Of a stretch of DNA of 60,488 bases, positions 1-8,108 are shown piece by piece (within the stretch, counting starts at the first letter, position 1; each line of letters begins with the position of its first letter). Under the pieces are notes generated by a model that did not search any database, was not told the DNA's origin, and worked only from the letters and a program-made list of their open reading frames with translations. Source of the stretch: Bacillus sp. FJAT-45350 (lineage in GTDB: Bacteria; Bacillota; Bacilli; Bacillales; NISU01); NCBI RefSeq assembly GCF_002335805.1, contig NZ_NISU01000004.1:1-60488 (forward strand), in the 5' to 3' direction. The position numbers and the translations under genes were made by a program.

Positions 1-90
1 GTTCTACCCTGGCTACTGCTATAATAAGACCATATAAAAAAAGGTCAACCAGAAATATTTTCTTATCTGGTTAACCTTATAATACGAACG
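1..90 (-). mobile_element. Left end of a further IS110-type element (cut by window edge)
   Basis: This stretch nearly repeats 1671-1760, the transposase-proximal non-coding end of the complete IS110-type element next to it, with a few base differences. It is in the same leftward orientation, so a second copy starts here and runs out of the window. About 34 bases containing a palindrome separate it from the end of the complete copy. Whether the rest of the element is intact cannot be seen. Confidence 0.7.
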
Positions 91-123
91 GGTGCGATAG
101 CGAAATAACAGCTATCGCTTATC
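91..123. repeat. AACGGG-type palindromic repeat unit between two IS110 ends
   Basis: The unit begins GGGTGCGATAGC, with an 8-bp inverted repeat GCGATAGC/GCTATCGC around a 9-base loop. Related units lie after stop codons elsewhere in the window (13947, 15984, 16067, 54513, 55045, 55660, 59350). One IS110 end abuts each side, so the unit, or its CCCGTT edge, looks like an insertion target. The function is unknown. Confidence 0.5.
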
Positions 124-264
124 GTGCTAAACCAGCTAATAGTTTGTCAATATTTTTCTATAAAAATCTTAAAAACCACATGCTATACTAAAAATAGACA
201 TACCAAATAACCTTCCTATATTATTTTATTGGAAGGTTTTGTTCTATTTAGTTATATATAGAGT

Positions 265-1500
265 TTAGGCTATATCTTGGAAAGCACTCTTGCTATTTAA
301 TAGGGCGTAAATCCAGTGTAAGAGCTTATTAACACAAGCAATAACAGCTACTTTAAAAGGTTTTCCTTCCTCACGCTTTTTATCATAAAACGCACGTAAT
401 TTCTTATTACGAGGAATGATTTCATCACTCGTCTTCTTTTTGCGACAATCACGTATGGCACAGCGGACTGCCATATATAAGGCATGTCGAAGCCTACTTG
501 ACCCTCGCTTCGTAATTCGGTTTCTGGTAGCTGTAAACTTACCAGACTCGAATACACTAGGATCAACACCAGCGAAAGCTACAAGTTTCTTGGGATTATC
601 AAATCGGTCTATCTCACCAATTTCAGAGATAATCGTTGCCGCGATCTTTTCTCCGATACCAGGGATAGATTTGATAATATTATATTCTTCAATTTCTTTG
701 GCAAGGGCATCTATCTCTGACTCTAACTTTGATAGGTGCTCTTTATATTGAAGAATAATATTGATGAACATTCCAAGGCTTAAAATATGGCTTTGGTAAA
801 CAGTCTTTTCGAATGGATTACGTTTAGCCGCAGCTATAAGTTCATTCGCTTTTTCGTTTGCCCATCTTATTGAACGACTCTTACAAAGCTCACTTATCTT
901 TTCAGTTAGTATCTCTTCATTCACGTTTAGAATATCTTCAGAAGATGGGAACTCTAATAAAGTTAAGAGCGACACCACTGAATATAAATCGCCAAAAACC
1001 CCTCTATACTCAGGGAATACTTGGTCAAGGATGGCTTGGAATTGTAATTTAGTTTGAATCAGTGTACCTGTAATATTTTCATGTTGTCTTGTTAGATTAC
1101 GAAGGTTTAAGAGTTGAACTCCACGCTTTTTATAGGGTTCTAACTCTTCTTTGTAAAAGAGCTCGCAGAGGTGATAAGCATCAACCGCATCGGTCTTAAC
1201 CTTCCTTAAACTCGAACTTTTCGCCTTATAGGAAATCAGTGGGTTAATGATAATCAACAAGTACCCACGTTCCTCTAAGTAATGAACCACTGGTGTTTGA
1301 TAATGCCCTGTTGACTCTAAAATAATTGGTGGTTTTACACCCGATTGTTCTTTCACTTCCTCAAGAAATTCTCTAAGAGAAGCAAGCCCCTCCAAGGTAT
1401 GACTTATTTTAAAACTCTTACGAAATGGATTCCCCTTATCAAGAAATGCTTGAACCTGACTTTCTCCCTTTGAAACATCCAGACCTATGACTGGATTCAT
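265..1500 (-). CDS. IS110-family transposase (copy 1)
   Basis: This 411-residue protein is an IS110-type recombinase that moves its element through DEDD and serine chemistry, in the characterised members guided by an element-encoded RNA. The N-terminal RuvC-like half shows GLDVSK (Asp8), ILESTGHY and KTDAVDAYHL, which supply the acidic residues. The C-terminal Transposase_20 half shows the helix-hairpin-helix PGIGEKIAATI, then LVAFAGVDP and an SGKF segment carrying the expected catalytic serine, followed by ITKRGSSRLRHALY. Length is normal for the family. The start is ATG behind GGAGGGAG. The long untranslated region lies 5' of the gene, which places it with the IS110 rather than the IS1111 branch. 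It appears intact. The paralogue at 55946 is clearly related but differs at many residues. Confidence 0.93.
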   Translation of the reverse strand: MNPVIGLDVSKGESQVQAFLDKGNPFRKSFKISHTLEGLASLREFLEEVKEQSGVKPPIILESTGHYQTPVVHYLEERGYLLIIINPLISYKAKSSSLRKVKTDAVDAYHLCELFYKEELEPYKKRGVQLLNLRNLTRQHENITGTLIQTKLQFQAILDQVFPEYRGVFGDLYSVVSLLTLLEFPSSEDILNVNEEILTEKISELCKSRSIRWANEKANELIAAAKRNPFEKTVYQSHILSLGMFINIILQYKEHLSKLESEIDALAKEIEEYNIIKSIPGIGEKIAATIISEIGEIDRFDNPKKLVAFAGVDPSVFESGKFTATRNRITKRGSSRLRHALYMAVRCAIRDCRKKKTSDEIIPRNKKLRAFYDKKREEGKPFKVAVIACVNKLLHWIYALLNSKSAFQDIA

Positions 1501-1509
1501 TTTTAATCT

Positions 1510-1695
1510 CCCTCCTAAACTATTGATTTGCCAGTAACCCCTAATCCTCCATGCAGTATCACAGCTTCGCTTGTTATACGAGATCTAGGTCCCAACCAGC
1601 CTCAATCATGTTTCTACAAGTAGGGGGCGAACTGTTTAGCAGACGGGGTCAATGCCCCACGAGCAGTTACGTTCTACCCTGGCTACTGTTATAAT
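1510..1695 (-). ncRNA. Candidate IS110 bridge/seek RNA
   Basis: The non-coding end upstream of the transposase is conserved with the other copy (55745-55930). It can fold into stem-loops, including GTGGGG-CATTGA-CCCCGT. In the other copy the same stem reads GTGGGA...TCCCGT, so the fourth pair changes from G:C to A:T on both sides. An outer stem AACTG/CAGTT also forms. Bridge RNAs are known to come from this position in IS110 elements. The exact RNA ends and guide loops were not determined. Confidence 0.5.
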
Positions 1696-1793
1696 AAGAC
1701 CATATAAAATAAGGTCAACCAGAAATATTTTCTTATCTGGCTAACCTTATAATACGAACGAAGCAGTTTAGTAAATTTTATAGGGGGATTGGT

Positions 1794-1916
1794 ATGTGGA
1801 TATTAATACTAATTATTGTAATTGGCATGGGTACAATCATTGGGTATCTAAAAGAACAATCAAGTCAAAATAAAAGAATTATTGAGCTACTTGAAGATAT
1901 AAAGGACAAATCATAA
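1794..1916 (+). CDS. Small single-pass membrane protein (40 aa)
   Basis: The reading frame starts with ATG seven bases after a TAGGGGGATT ribosome-binding site. The first half is a hydrophobic segment (MWILILIIVIGMGTIIGY) and the second half is a charged amphipathic helix rich in Glu, Lys and Gln ending in DIKDKS. This layout is common among tiny Bacillus membrane peptides of unknown role. It lies immediately outside the IS110 end, so its native promoter may have been displaced. No function is assigned. Confidence 0.5.
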   Translation: MWILILIIVIGMGTIIGYLKEQSSQNKRIIELLEDIKDKS

Positions 1917-2157
1917 TGATAAACATATGTATGATGTGAAGGAATAGGAGACTCTTTTTAAAGAATTTAGTGATTGATGTCTTATCAAAGTAACGCATAG
2001 CGTATTTACAATAAGAAGATACGCTTCTTTTCATTAACGAAGCAGGAATGTTGAACAATGAATGGATTTTCAAAGAGACTCGAATCAAATAATGAGATCT
2101 GAAAAAGTCCCGACGTCGTTAAAGTCGGGGAGGATAAAGTTATAGTGAGGTAATAAT

Positions 2158-2318
2158 GTGGACTTTGTTTTTATGATGATTATGCTAATTTCTAATTTTA
2201 TATTAATTGTTCTAACATCTTGGATTTTCTTGCCGTTTGTGTAGCAAGAGTAGAACAAGGAGTTGTCGAATATGAATTTCTAAAAGAAAAGCGTGAATGT
2301 ATCACGCTTCATGAGTAA
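2158..2318 (+). pseudogene. Possible frameshifted small membrane protein gene
   Basis: A GTG start behind GTGAGG opens a hydrophobic 28-codon frame ending at 2244. The overlapping next frame continues as an open, charged tail (VARVEQGVVEYEFLKEK) to a stop at 2318. A hydrophobic head and a charged tail in different frames suggest one small gene broken by a frameshift. A hairpin AAGCGTGA/TCACGCTT at 2290-2310 lies inside the tail. The evidence is weak and it may be chance. Confidence 0.2.
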
Positions 2319-2419
2319 TTTTTATAATGGTCGCATTGTTATAGATAGGAATAGAATTTTCTGTAGGGTTGTACCATTATTTTCAGAGGAATGTATCAAC
2401 TAATTAGTTCCCAGAAATA

Positions 2420-3055
2420 CTAGTCTTTGATTATCAAACCCATTAGGGATGCAAACTGAATAGCCTGATATGTTGATATTTTGCATCCCTTTAAATCATT
2501 TATTGAAACGGTTAGTGACTCAAAATTTGAGGAACTAATATCTATTCCTTTTAGTGATGTTTGTTCAAAGTTTGCTTCATTGAGATTACATAAATCGAAT
2601 TCAACCTTTTTTAGTTTGCAGTCATAAAAATCTGCATTTTTTAATGAAACATTTTTAAATATAACTTTTTCAAGTTTAGAATTTCCGAATGTGCTCAAGT
2701 TTAATATCGAGTTTTCAAATTTAACATTACCAATGTAGGATTCCGGGAATTCACAACCGATTAATTTGCTGTTAATAAATTCTACCCTATGAATGGAAGA
2801 ATTACTCATATTTACATTGGATAAATCACAGTTTTCAAAACGAACATCTGTAATATCAATATTACTAAAATCTGTATTCGTGAACCTGCAATTCTGTATC
2901 AATGCATTGTAAAGTCGTACTCTATCTACAGCTTCATTTGTAAAATCAGAATCGGTGATGTCACACATTTCAAGTGTTGAATCTTCTTCATTAAAAATAT
3001 CGTTAAAATTCCTTGCAGTTAACTCTAGCGAAATATTAGGAATATTAATTTTCAT
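2420..3055 (-). CDS. Pentapeptide-repeat protein
   Basis: This 211-residue protein is built almost wholly of A(D/N)LXX-type pentapeptides, such as CRFTN TDFSN, CDLSN VNMSN and ADFYD CKLKK. These should fold as a right-handed quadrilateral beta-helix. The repeats run from about residue 25 to 185 with a short break near EFPESYIG. A helical cap, STYQAIQFASLMGLIIKD, closes the protein. Qnr-type topoisomerase-protecting proteins have a similar length and a similar C-terminal cap, but most pentapeptide proteins are not Qnr and no Qnr-specific loops are clear here. The start is ATG behind GAAAGAAGG. It is transcribed away from the PaiB gene with about 114 bases between the starts. The role is unknown. 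Confidence 0.8.
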   Translation of the reverse strand: MKINIPNISLELTARNFNDIFNEEDSTLEMCDITDSDFTNEAVDRVRLYNALIQNCRFTNTDFSNIDITDVRFENCDLSNVNMSNSSIHRVEFINSKLIGCEFPESYIGNVKFENSILNLSTFGNSKLEKVIFKNVSLKNADFYDCKLKKVEFDLCNLNEANFEQTSLKGIDISSSNFESLTVSINDLKGCKISTYQAIQFASLMGLIIKD

Positions 3056-3169
3056 ACTATACCTTCTTTCGATTATTCGTTAGCTACTAGCAAAGATAGT
3101 ATATCAGCAATAATGTGTTCATAATAATGCAAGGTGTCTTCAAATGAAAATTTTGAAAGGTGGATTTTT

Positions 3170-3781
3170 ATGTATATTCCTTTACATTTTAAAGTCACAG
3201 ATGAAACAACGGCATACGATATTATCAAAGAACATAGTTTTGCGATGCTTTTTTCGGGGCACAATGGAACGCCATTTGCAACTCATTTACCGTTAATTTT
3301 GAACAAGGAGAATACATACTTATATGGTCACTTTGCTCGTCCAAACCCTCAGTGGAAGGATATAAGAAATCAAACCGTTCTAGCTATTTTTCATGGTCCT
3401 CATTGTTATATCTCCCCATCGTGGTATGAAACGAATAAAGCAGTACCAACGTGGAATTACGTGACAGTCCATGTTTATGGAGAAGTCGAACTATTAGAGG
3501 ATGAAAATGAGTTAATGGATTCCTTACACCAAATGGTATTGAAATATGAAGCTCCTGACAGTTCATATAGATTACAAGATGTAGATGCTGAGTTTCTTTC
3601 TGGTATGAACAAAGGAGTACAAGGTTTCAAAATAAAAATCAACAAGATAGAAGGGAAGGCTAAGTTAAGTCAAAATCATTCATTGCAGCGACAAGAGCTA
3701 GTTATTAATCAACTAGAACAAATTTCAAATACAGATGAGCAACAGATTTCTTCATTAATGAAGGAAAATCTAAAAAAGTAA
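3170..3781 (+). CDS. paiB: PaiB-type FMN-binding negative transcriptional regulator
   Basis: The protein begins [11 protein letters not shown] and carries the PaiB hallmarks: [51 protein letters not shown] and the [12 protein letters not shown] motif near the C-terminus. In Bacillus subtilis PaiB acts with the PaiA acetyltransferase on protease and sporulation genes. No paiA is present here. The split-barrel fold resembles FMN-binding flavin proteins. The ATG at 3170 was chosen because GAAAGGTGG lies seven bases before it, whereas the ATG at 3134 has no ribosome-binding site. The 203-residue length is normal. Confidence 0.88.
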   Translation: MYIPLHFKVTDETTAYDIIKEHSFAMLFSGHNGTPFATHLPLILNKENTYLYGHFARPNPQWKDIRNQTVLAIFHGPHCYISPSWYETNKAVPTWNYVTVHVYGEVELLEDENELMDSLHQMVLKYEAPDSSYRLQDVDAEFLSGMNKGVQGFKIKINKIEGKAKLSQNHSLQRQELVINQLEQISNTDEQQISSLMKENLKK

Positions 3782-4033
3782 ATGTTTAATGTTATTGCAA
3801 TCACAGGTGCCTATTGTTTGAATAAGAGCAACTAACAAATAATATTTTACTGCGCAGATAACCATTATGTTCAATAAAAGACAAGCTTGTTTATTTTATA
3901 ATATGGAACGTTGGTTATATAAAAATCTTAAAGATAATTAACCAAGTGCTTTAACAGAACTAAAAATACAACCTGATACAATTAATCTATTATAGTTTTA
4001 TGCATATAGTAACCCTACCAATAGATAAATAAA
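3782..4033. other. AT-rich intergenic stretch without recognised content
   Basis: The stretch between PaiB and the DoxX terminator shows no convincing reading frame, repeat or promoter pattern on either strand. Confidence 0.4.
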
Positions 4034-4066
4034 AGCCAATGATTACTCATTGAGTAATCATTGGCT
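4034..4066 (-). terminator. Rho-independent terminator of the DoxX gene
   Basis: A perfect inverted repeat with arms AGCCAATGATTACTCA and TTGAGTAATCATTGGCT is followed on the minus strand by TTTATTTAT. It lies 37 bases after the DoxX stop codon. Confidence 0.75.
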
Positions 4067-4102
4067 AGCAACAGCTTATATATTTAAAAGCGGAGATAAA
4101 TA

Positions 4103-4627
4103 TTAAGCAGTTTTCAACTTATCACTTGAAACATAATTCTTTTCTTCTTTTTTGAAGATTGCTTGTTTGATATATGGTAACACCCAACGGTCACCACCAA
4201 AGCGTCCTGCGTTCGCTCCAGCTGCTAAAATGAACATTGAGAATAACACCATCCATGGGTTAGTAGAAACAGTTCCAGCAAACATAAAGGCAAAGTTCAT
4301 CATGACTCCAAAGAATGCGGCTGCACTAGTAAATACTCCTAAAATAAGTCCTAAACCTACAAGCACTTCGCCCCATGCCACCATAAAGCTAAACAATTCG
4401 GCATTCGGTAAAGCGAATCTCTCTAAGAACGCCACATAAGTCGGGTACACTAATTGCTCACCTGACATAACAGGATTTGCAATTGAGCCATTCAGGTAGC
4501 CACCAGCATTAAAGTCTCCCATAACCTTGCCAATTCCTGCTGATAACCACATCCAACCTATATATAATCGTAAGAACGTTAAAATCCCAGCTGCTATTTT
4601 ATTAGTACGTAAGAATTGTCCAAACAT
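4103..4627 (-). CDS. DoxX-family membrane protein
   Basis: This 174-residue membrane protein has four predicted helices, at roughly residues 14-34, 76-98, 100-120 and 122-142. It carries the DoxX signatures RLYIGWMWLSAGIGKV near the N-terminus and WGEVLVGLGLILGVFT in the middle, then NPWMVLFSMFILAAGANAGRFGGDRW. DoxX proteins are linked to quinone or thiosulfate metabolism and redox stress in some bacteria, but most family members have no proven function. The start is ATG behind AAGGAGG. It is a single gene with its own terminator at 4034-4066 and an IS3 element inserted upstream at 4771. Confidence 0.85.
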   Translation of the reverse strand: MFGQFLRTNKIAAGILTFLRLYIGWMWLSAGIGKVMGDFNAGGYLNGSIANPVMSGEQLVYPTYVAFLERFALPNAELFSFMVAWGEVLVGLGLILGVFTSAAAFFGVMMNFAFMFAGTVSTNPWMVLFSMFILAAGANAGRFGGDRWVLPYIKQAIFKKEEKNYVSSDKLKTA

Positions 4628-4800
4628 TGTAATTCCTCCTTGTTAGGTATCTTTTGAGTTTAAGTTTCCTAGTCGCGACAAGTGAGGTTTTCTTATGTGA
4701 ATAATTTCACAAACTTATTGTAACCCGTATTCTCGCATCTGTCTATAGACTTCACAACTCAGACATACAATGGTATGTCAACACTAAACTGGACAAATAA

Positions 4801-5625
4801 TTAAAGGTGTACTGACTTGAATTCGATAGGTGTAACATAATCTAGTGAACCATGGATACGAACATGGTTATACCAATGAACATAATCAAAAAGTTCAAGG
4901 TCAAGTTCGGGTTGGTTAGAGAATACTCTACCATTCACAAACTCAGTTTTAATAACTTTAAAGGTTGCCTCCGCTACAGCGTTGTCATAGGGGGTTCCTT
5001 TGTTGCTTAAAGAACGTTCAATTCCAAAGGTTTTTAGTGCTTCATCAATAAGTTTGTTCTTAAATTCACTGCCCCGATCCGTGTGAAATAATTCAAGACG
5101 ATGAAGGTTGTATGGAACTTTTGCGAAGGCACGCTGAACTAAGGCTGCGTCTTTTTGAGGACCAGCACTATATCCAATAATTTCACGGTTATATAAATCT
5201 ACTAAAATACAGATGTAATGCCACTTTTGCTGAACTCGAACGTAAGTCAAGTCACTCACTACGACTTTGAGTTCTTTTTCTTGGTTAAATTCTCGATTTA
5301 AGGCATTGCCGATAGGAGATTCATTACACTTTGTTTTCGATGGTTTAAACTGAGCCACTGTGTATTTGGATACCAGTCCTTGTTCCTTCATAATCCGACT
5401 AATACGCCGACGAGAGACTTGCAACCCTTGCTTTTCTAGTTCTTTCTTTAATTTACGTTGTCCATAAATTTGGCGGCTTCTATTGAAAAGGTCAACGATG
5501 AGCTTCGTTACCTCTTCGTCAGGGTTCTCTCGTTTCTTTGCTTCATAATAATACGTACTTCGAGGAAGTTGTAGGACGTTACACATTGCTGATACCGAGT
5601 ATTTGTGAAGGTTATTACGGATCAC
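4801..5625 (-). CDS. IS3-family transposase OrfB (copy 1)
   Basis: The 274-residue protein is the catalytic part of the IS150-type transposase. An N-terminal HTH_21-like segment (LPRSTYYYEAK, IYGQRKLKKEL, VSRRRISRIMKEQGL) precedes an rve integrase core. The DDE residues are visible in VVSDLTYVRV, FHTDRGSEF and NAVAEATFKVIKTE. It starts with GTG three bases after the orfA stop. The frame is open upstream through AAAGTAGAT, so a -1 frameshift on the CGAAAG stretch at the end of orfA could also give an OrfAB fusion, as known for this family. Confidence 0.95.
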   Translation of the reverse strand: MIRNNLHKYSVSAMCNVLQLPRSTYYYEAKKRENPDEEVTKLIVDLFNRSRQIYGQRKLKKELEKQGLQVSRRRISRIMKEQGLVSKYTVAQFKPSKTKCNESPIGNALNREFNQEKELKVVVSDLTYVRVQQKWHYICILVDLYNREIIGYSAGPQKDAALVQRAFAKVPYNLHRLELFHTDRGSEFKNKLIDEALKTFGIERSLSNKGTPYDNAVAEATFKVIKTEFVNGRVFSNQPELDLELFDYVHWYNHVRIHGSLDYVTPIEFKSVHL

Positions 5626-5627
5626 AT

Positions 5628-5912
5628 CTACTTTCGTCCCATGATCAGCGCGGCTTGCTTTAAAATGTCATTTTCCATAGCGAGGCGTTGGTTTTCTTTT
5701 CGAAGTCGAAGTAGTTCTTCTTGTTCTGGCGTTCGATTGTCCTTTTCTTCAAAGGAACCACTTGCCTGGTTTTGTTGAACCCATTTGTCAAAGGAAGAAG
5801 CCGTCAATTCGTATTCTTTAATAATTTCCGAACGAGGTTTACCAGAAGCATATAATTGGACGATTTGTTCTTTGAATTCTTTCGTAAATGATCGGCGCTT
5901 ACGTTTTGTCAT
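5628..5912 (-). CDS. IS3-family transposase OrfA (copy 1)
   Basis: The 94-residue protein is the DNA-binding partner of OrfB. The N-terminal HTH_Tnp_1 region RRSFTKEFKEQIVQLY...GKPRSEIIKEY is followed by a leucine-zipper-like helix RTPEQEELLRLRKENQRLAMENDILKQAA that should mediate dimer formation. The frame ends in MGRK next to the orfB start. The ATG lies behind GGAGACGAG. Confidence 0.93.
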   Translation of the reverse strand: MTKRKRRSFTKEFKEQIVQLYASGKPRSEIIKEYELTASSFDKWVQQNQASGSFEEKDNRTPEQEELLRLRKENQRLAMENDILKQAALIMGRK

Positions 5913-5990
5913 AGTCTCGTCTCCTTCGAGTAATTTGACTCAAGTGTATAGCACCTTAACAAACCTGTCCAACTTAGTGTAGCCTATCCA

Positions 5991-6370
5991 ACAAATGGAA
6001 AAACAAAGTAGTCTACTCACCGCTCGACTCATCGCTCCCATTCAAAGAAGAATAATCTTAGAAGAAGCGAACTGTCTCACTGGAAGCAAGACCACACGCA
6101 GCAGTTACTAGAGTAGATTCATGAAGCGATGCTCCGGCCAAGTCTCCACAGCACCATCACTCCGCTCGGCCTGTTCCCCTTGACCTCGTAGAGTTGGCGT
6201 CGAAGGGTCTACTTTCTCTCGAAGGAAGGGGCTTGGTTCTTTGTGTTGCTGCAAGGTATATAACAAGAAGTAATGCAACACAAACAGAGGGAAACACTCC
6301 GTACATCCCCCTCTGACCATATCGCTTCGTTGTCTTAGATTTACTAATCTTATCTTGTCTATTACTCATA
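5991..6370. other. GC-richer segment of unknown origin
   Basis: This stretch directly outside the IS3 right end is visibly richer in G and C than its neighbours, especially 6115-6320. It contains no recognised family on either strand. The only candidate is a small minus-strand frame listed separately. It may be imported debris or a structured RNA; the sequence alone does not decide. Confidence 0.35.
6157..6369 (-). CDS. Doubtful small membrane protein (70 aa)
   Basis: The frame encodes a basic N-terminus (KISKSKTTKRYGQRGM), one hydrophobic segment (VFPSVCVALLLVIYLAA) and a hydrophilic Arg/Ser-rich tail. A weak AGGGTC lies about six bases before the ATG. A second overlapping frame of equal length (6108-6320) is also open, so chance in this GC-richer segment is a real alternative. 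No family is recognised. Confidence 0.22.
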   Translation of the reverse strand: MSNRQDKISKSKTTKRYGQRGMYGVFPSVCVALLLVIYLAATQRTKPLPSRESRPFDANSTRSRGTGRAE

Positions 6371-6639
6371 ATCTGACCCTACAACGCCAAAAAATATGCT
6401 AGCGTCTTACGCTAACATAATGATAGATGAAATTTTCTTCATAAAATTACATAATTCTTCTAAATTTAGTCGAATTATAGGTAATTATATTATATAATTA
6501 GATTATATAGAATTTTCTTAGAATATCTCTTTCTTAGCCTCACTTACTGCAAATCACTACAACTTTGTCACTCATAATTGTATTTTGCTTTTCTAGCATT
6601 ATAGATACAAAATAGAAAAAAATAAAAAACAATACTAAA

Positions 6640-6683
6640 AAAACAAAAAAAGAGCCCTTCTTTACCGCAAATAAAGAAGGACT
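6640..6683 (-). terminator. Terminator facing into the rep leader; possible antisense RNA end
   Basis: Arms CCTTCTTTA and ATAAAGAAGG form a hairpin. On the minus strand a CTTTTTTTG run follows, so it ends leftward transcripts that would be antisense to the leader of the rep gene at 6775. No leftward gene lies upstream of it, which makes a counter-transcribed RNA the simplest user. Confidence 0.5.
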
Positions 6684-6687
6684 AAAA

Positions 6688-6774
6688 ATTGAAGGAATCG
6701 TATCGATCCCTCATTAACTTATAACTTAATACTACCATATAGGTGCGATCCCTTCTACATTGGGGGATGTAAAT
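6688..6774 (+). promoter_or_regulatory. Rep leader with two competing stems
   Basis: GAAGGAATCG can pair with the nearby CGATCCCTC or with CGATCCCTTC at 6747-6756, just before the ribosome-binding site. The distal strand also lies next to TTGGGGGATG, so its pairing could hide or free the start region. Such switches are typical of rep leaders under antisense control; here the mechanism is inferred. Confidence 0.35.
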
Positions 6775-8100
6775 ATGCAAAACATGTCAAATGCACTACC
6801 TATTCGCACAACACTAGATAAAGCGAAAGAGCATGTCCTATTTCACCATCATGAGGCTGATGGTTGGATAACTCTAGCAAAAAAATGTAAGAAAGGTAGT
6901 TGGAGACAGTATCACTATAAACCAGAAGAACTGTCTTCCGTTTTAAAAGAGTGGGAGGGAGAAGACGTATTCTTTTCACAAAACTCATTTTTCAAACCAC
7001 AACGTCGATTAGAGAATATAAGGCAACTCCGCTCCATATATGTCGATATTGATTGTCACCAACTAGATTTTGATCCTGAATGGGTATATGGGAAGCTAAC
7101 CTTAGAGGTATTTGGTACAACGCTTCCCTATCCTAACCACGTAATTTTTTCAGGAAGAGGGCTCGTTTGTGTTTGGTTAATCGAGCCCGTACCTAAACGA
7201 GCATTACCACTATGGCAAGCAGTACAATCTTACTTTTTCGAACAGCTAAAATATGTAGGCGCTGATCCAATGTCTACTGATGCTACAAGGGTATTTAGGA
7301 TTGCTGGCACTAGGAATTCCAAGAATGGAAGAGAAGTAAGATTACATATTTGTCATGATCATCGTTCAACATTACGTGAACTACAAGAAGAATATTTACC
7401 TGAATTATTATCACCAAATAGAACTTCTAAAGAAGCCAAGGTCTATTGTCTTACCAACTTATACAATCTCCACTATAATCGGTTACTAGATATTGAGAAG
7501 CTTGCAGAACTAAGAAATTATGATATGAAAGGGTATCGAGAACTCTTTTGCTTTTTGTATCGTTACTGGAGCTGCTGTTTTACTCAAGACACTAACGAAT
7601 CTTTAAAAAGAACTCTCGAAATTAATCTAGCATTTACATCTCCATTACCAGAAAAAGAAGTAGTAAGGGCAACTCTAAGTGCAGAAAAAGCATGGCAAGC
7701 ACGCCATGATGAAACTGCTAATATAATTGCATTTGAAAAAGGCTATCCAGGAGCTGGATACAATCTAAAAAATACAACAATTATTGAATGGTTTAATATA
7801 ACTTCTGAAGAACAACAACACCTAAAGACCATTATCGATAATGAAGAAAAGCAAAGAAGAAAGAAACAACGTGATAAAGAGTACCAAGAAAATAATCGCC
7901 GAAATAGGGGTGACTTAGAGCGTGAAGTGTATTTGAAGAATCGTAGTGATAAAGCGCATGAACATTTACATACTCTTCGTGAATTACTAGCCCAAAACCC
8001 TACCATAACTAAGAGGGTTTTAGCATCTATTTTAGGGCTCTCAATACCACGAATCAAACAACTAAAACAGTCATTAAAACTAAAATACGAACATTTGTAG
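6775..8100 (+). CDS. Primase-like plasmid replication protein
   Basis: The 441-residue protein shows the pattern of archaeo-eukaryotic-type primases found in plasmid Rep proteins. Residues 89-94 (YVDIDC) give the metal-binding D-x-D, SGRGLVCVW at 126-134 is the conserved Gly-rich strand, and STDATRVFRIAGTRNSK at 167-183 gives the third acidic residue and the nucleotide-binding Arg/Asn. A Lys/Arg-rich coiled segment (about 365-415) and a C-terminal helix-turn-helix (KRVLASILGLSIPRIKQLKQ) follow. The ATG at 6775 has GGGGGATG before it and is preferred to the upstream TTG. It probably initiates or primes plasmid replication. The iteron-flanking genes at 36823-40568 form a second module, so this may be an auxiliary or captured replicon. 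Confidence 0.65.
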   Translation: MQNMSNALPIRTTLDKAKEHVLFHHHEADGWITLAKKCKKGSWRQYHYKPEELSSVLKEWEGEDVFFSQNSFFKPQRRLENIRQLRSIYVDIDCHQLDFDPEWVYGKLTLEVFGTTLPYPNHVIFSGRGLVCVWLIEPVPKRALPLWQAVQSYFFEQLKYVGADPMSTDATRVFRIAGTRNSKNGREVRLHICHDHRSTLRELQEEYLPELLSPNRTSKEAKVYCLTNLYNLHYNRLLDIEKLAELRNYDMKGYRELFCFLYRYWSCCFTQDTNESLKRTLEINLAFTSPLPEKEVVRATLSAEKAWQARHDETANIIAFEKGYPGAGYNLKNTTIIEWFNITSEEQQHLKTIIDNEEKQRRKKQRDKEYQENNRRNRGDLEREVYLKNRSDKAHEHLHTLRELLAQNPTITKRVLASILGLSIPRIKQLKQSLKLKYEHL

Positions 8101-8108
8101 GGGGGATA

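Larger units (their letters stand above)
124..1760 (-). mobile_element. IS110-type insertion sequence, copy 1
   Basis: The element contains one DEDD-type transposase and a long non-coding segment of about 260 bases upstream of it. The ends were placed by comparison with the related copy at 55680-57325. Both copies begin with CGTTCGTA before the leader and end with TTTAGCAC after the gene. There are no clear terminal inverted repeats, as is usual for IS110. Ends are accurate to a few bases only. The two copies are related, not identical, so they are separate arrivals or old duplicates. Confidence 0.75.
4771..5990 (-). mobile_element. IS3-family (IS150 group) insertion sequence, copy 1
   Basis: The element is 1220 bp, starts TGG and ends CCA. 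Its imperfect terminal inverted repeats share ACACTAA and TTGGACA/CTGGACA cores. The four bases ACAA on both sides are a target duplication. It carries orfA and orfB. The copy at 14234-15453 has the same length and encodes identical proteins, which points to recent movement. Confidence 0.95.

Noticed and set aside
1879..2088. 69-codon frame on the minus strand
   Set aside because: It overlaps the end of a better small gene at 1794-1916, has no ribosome-binding site and no family pattern.
2420..3055. Qnr quinolone-resistance protein
   Set aside because: Length and cap are similar, but the loops that mark Qnr were not identified, so only the pentapeptide-repeat call is kept.
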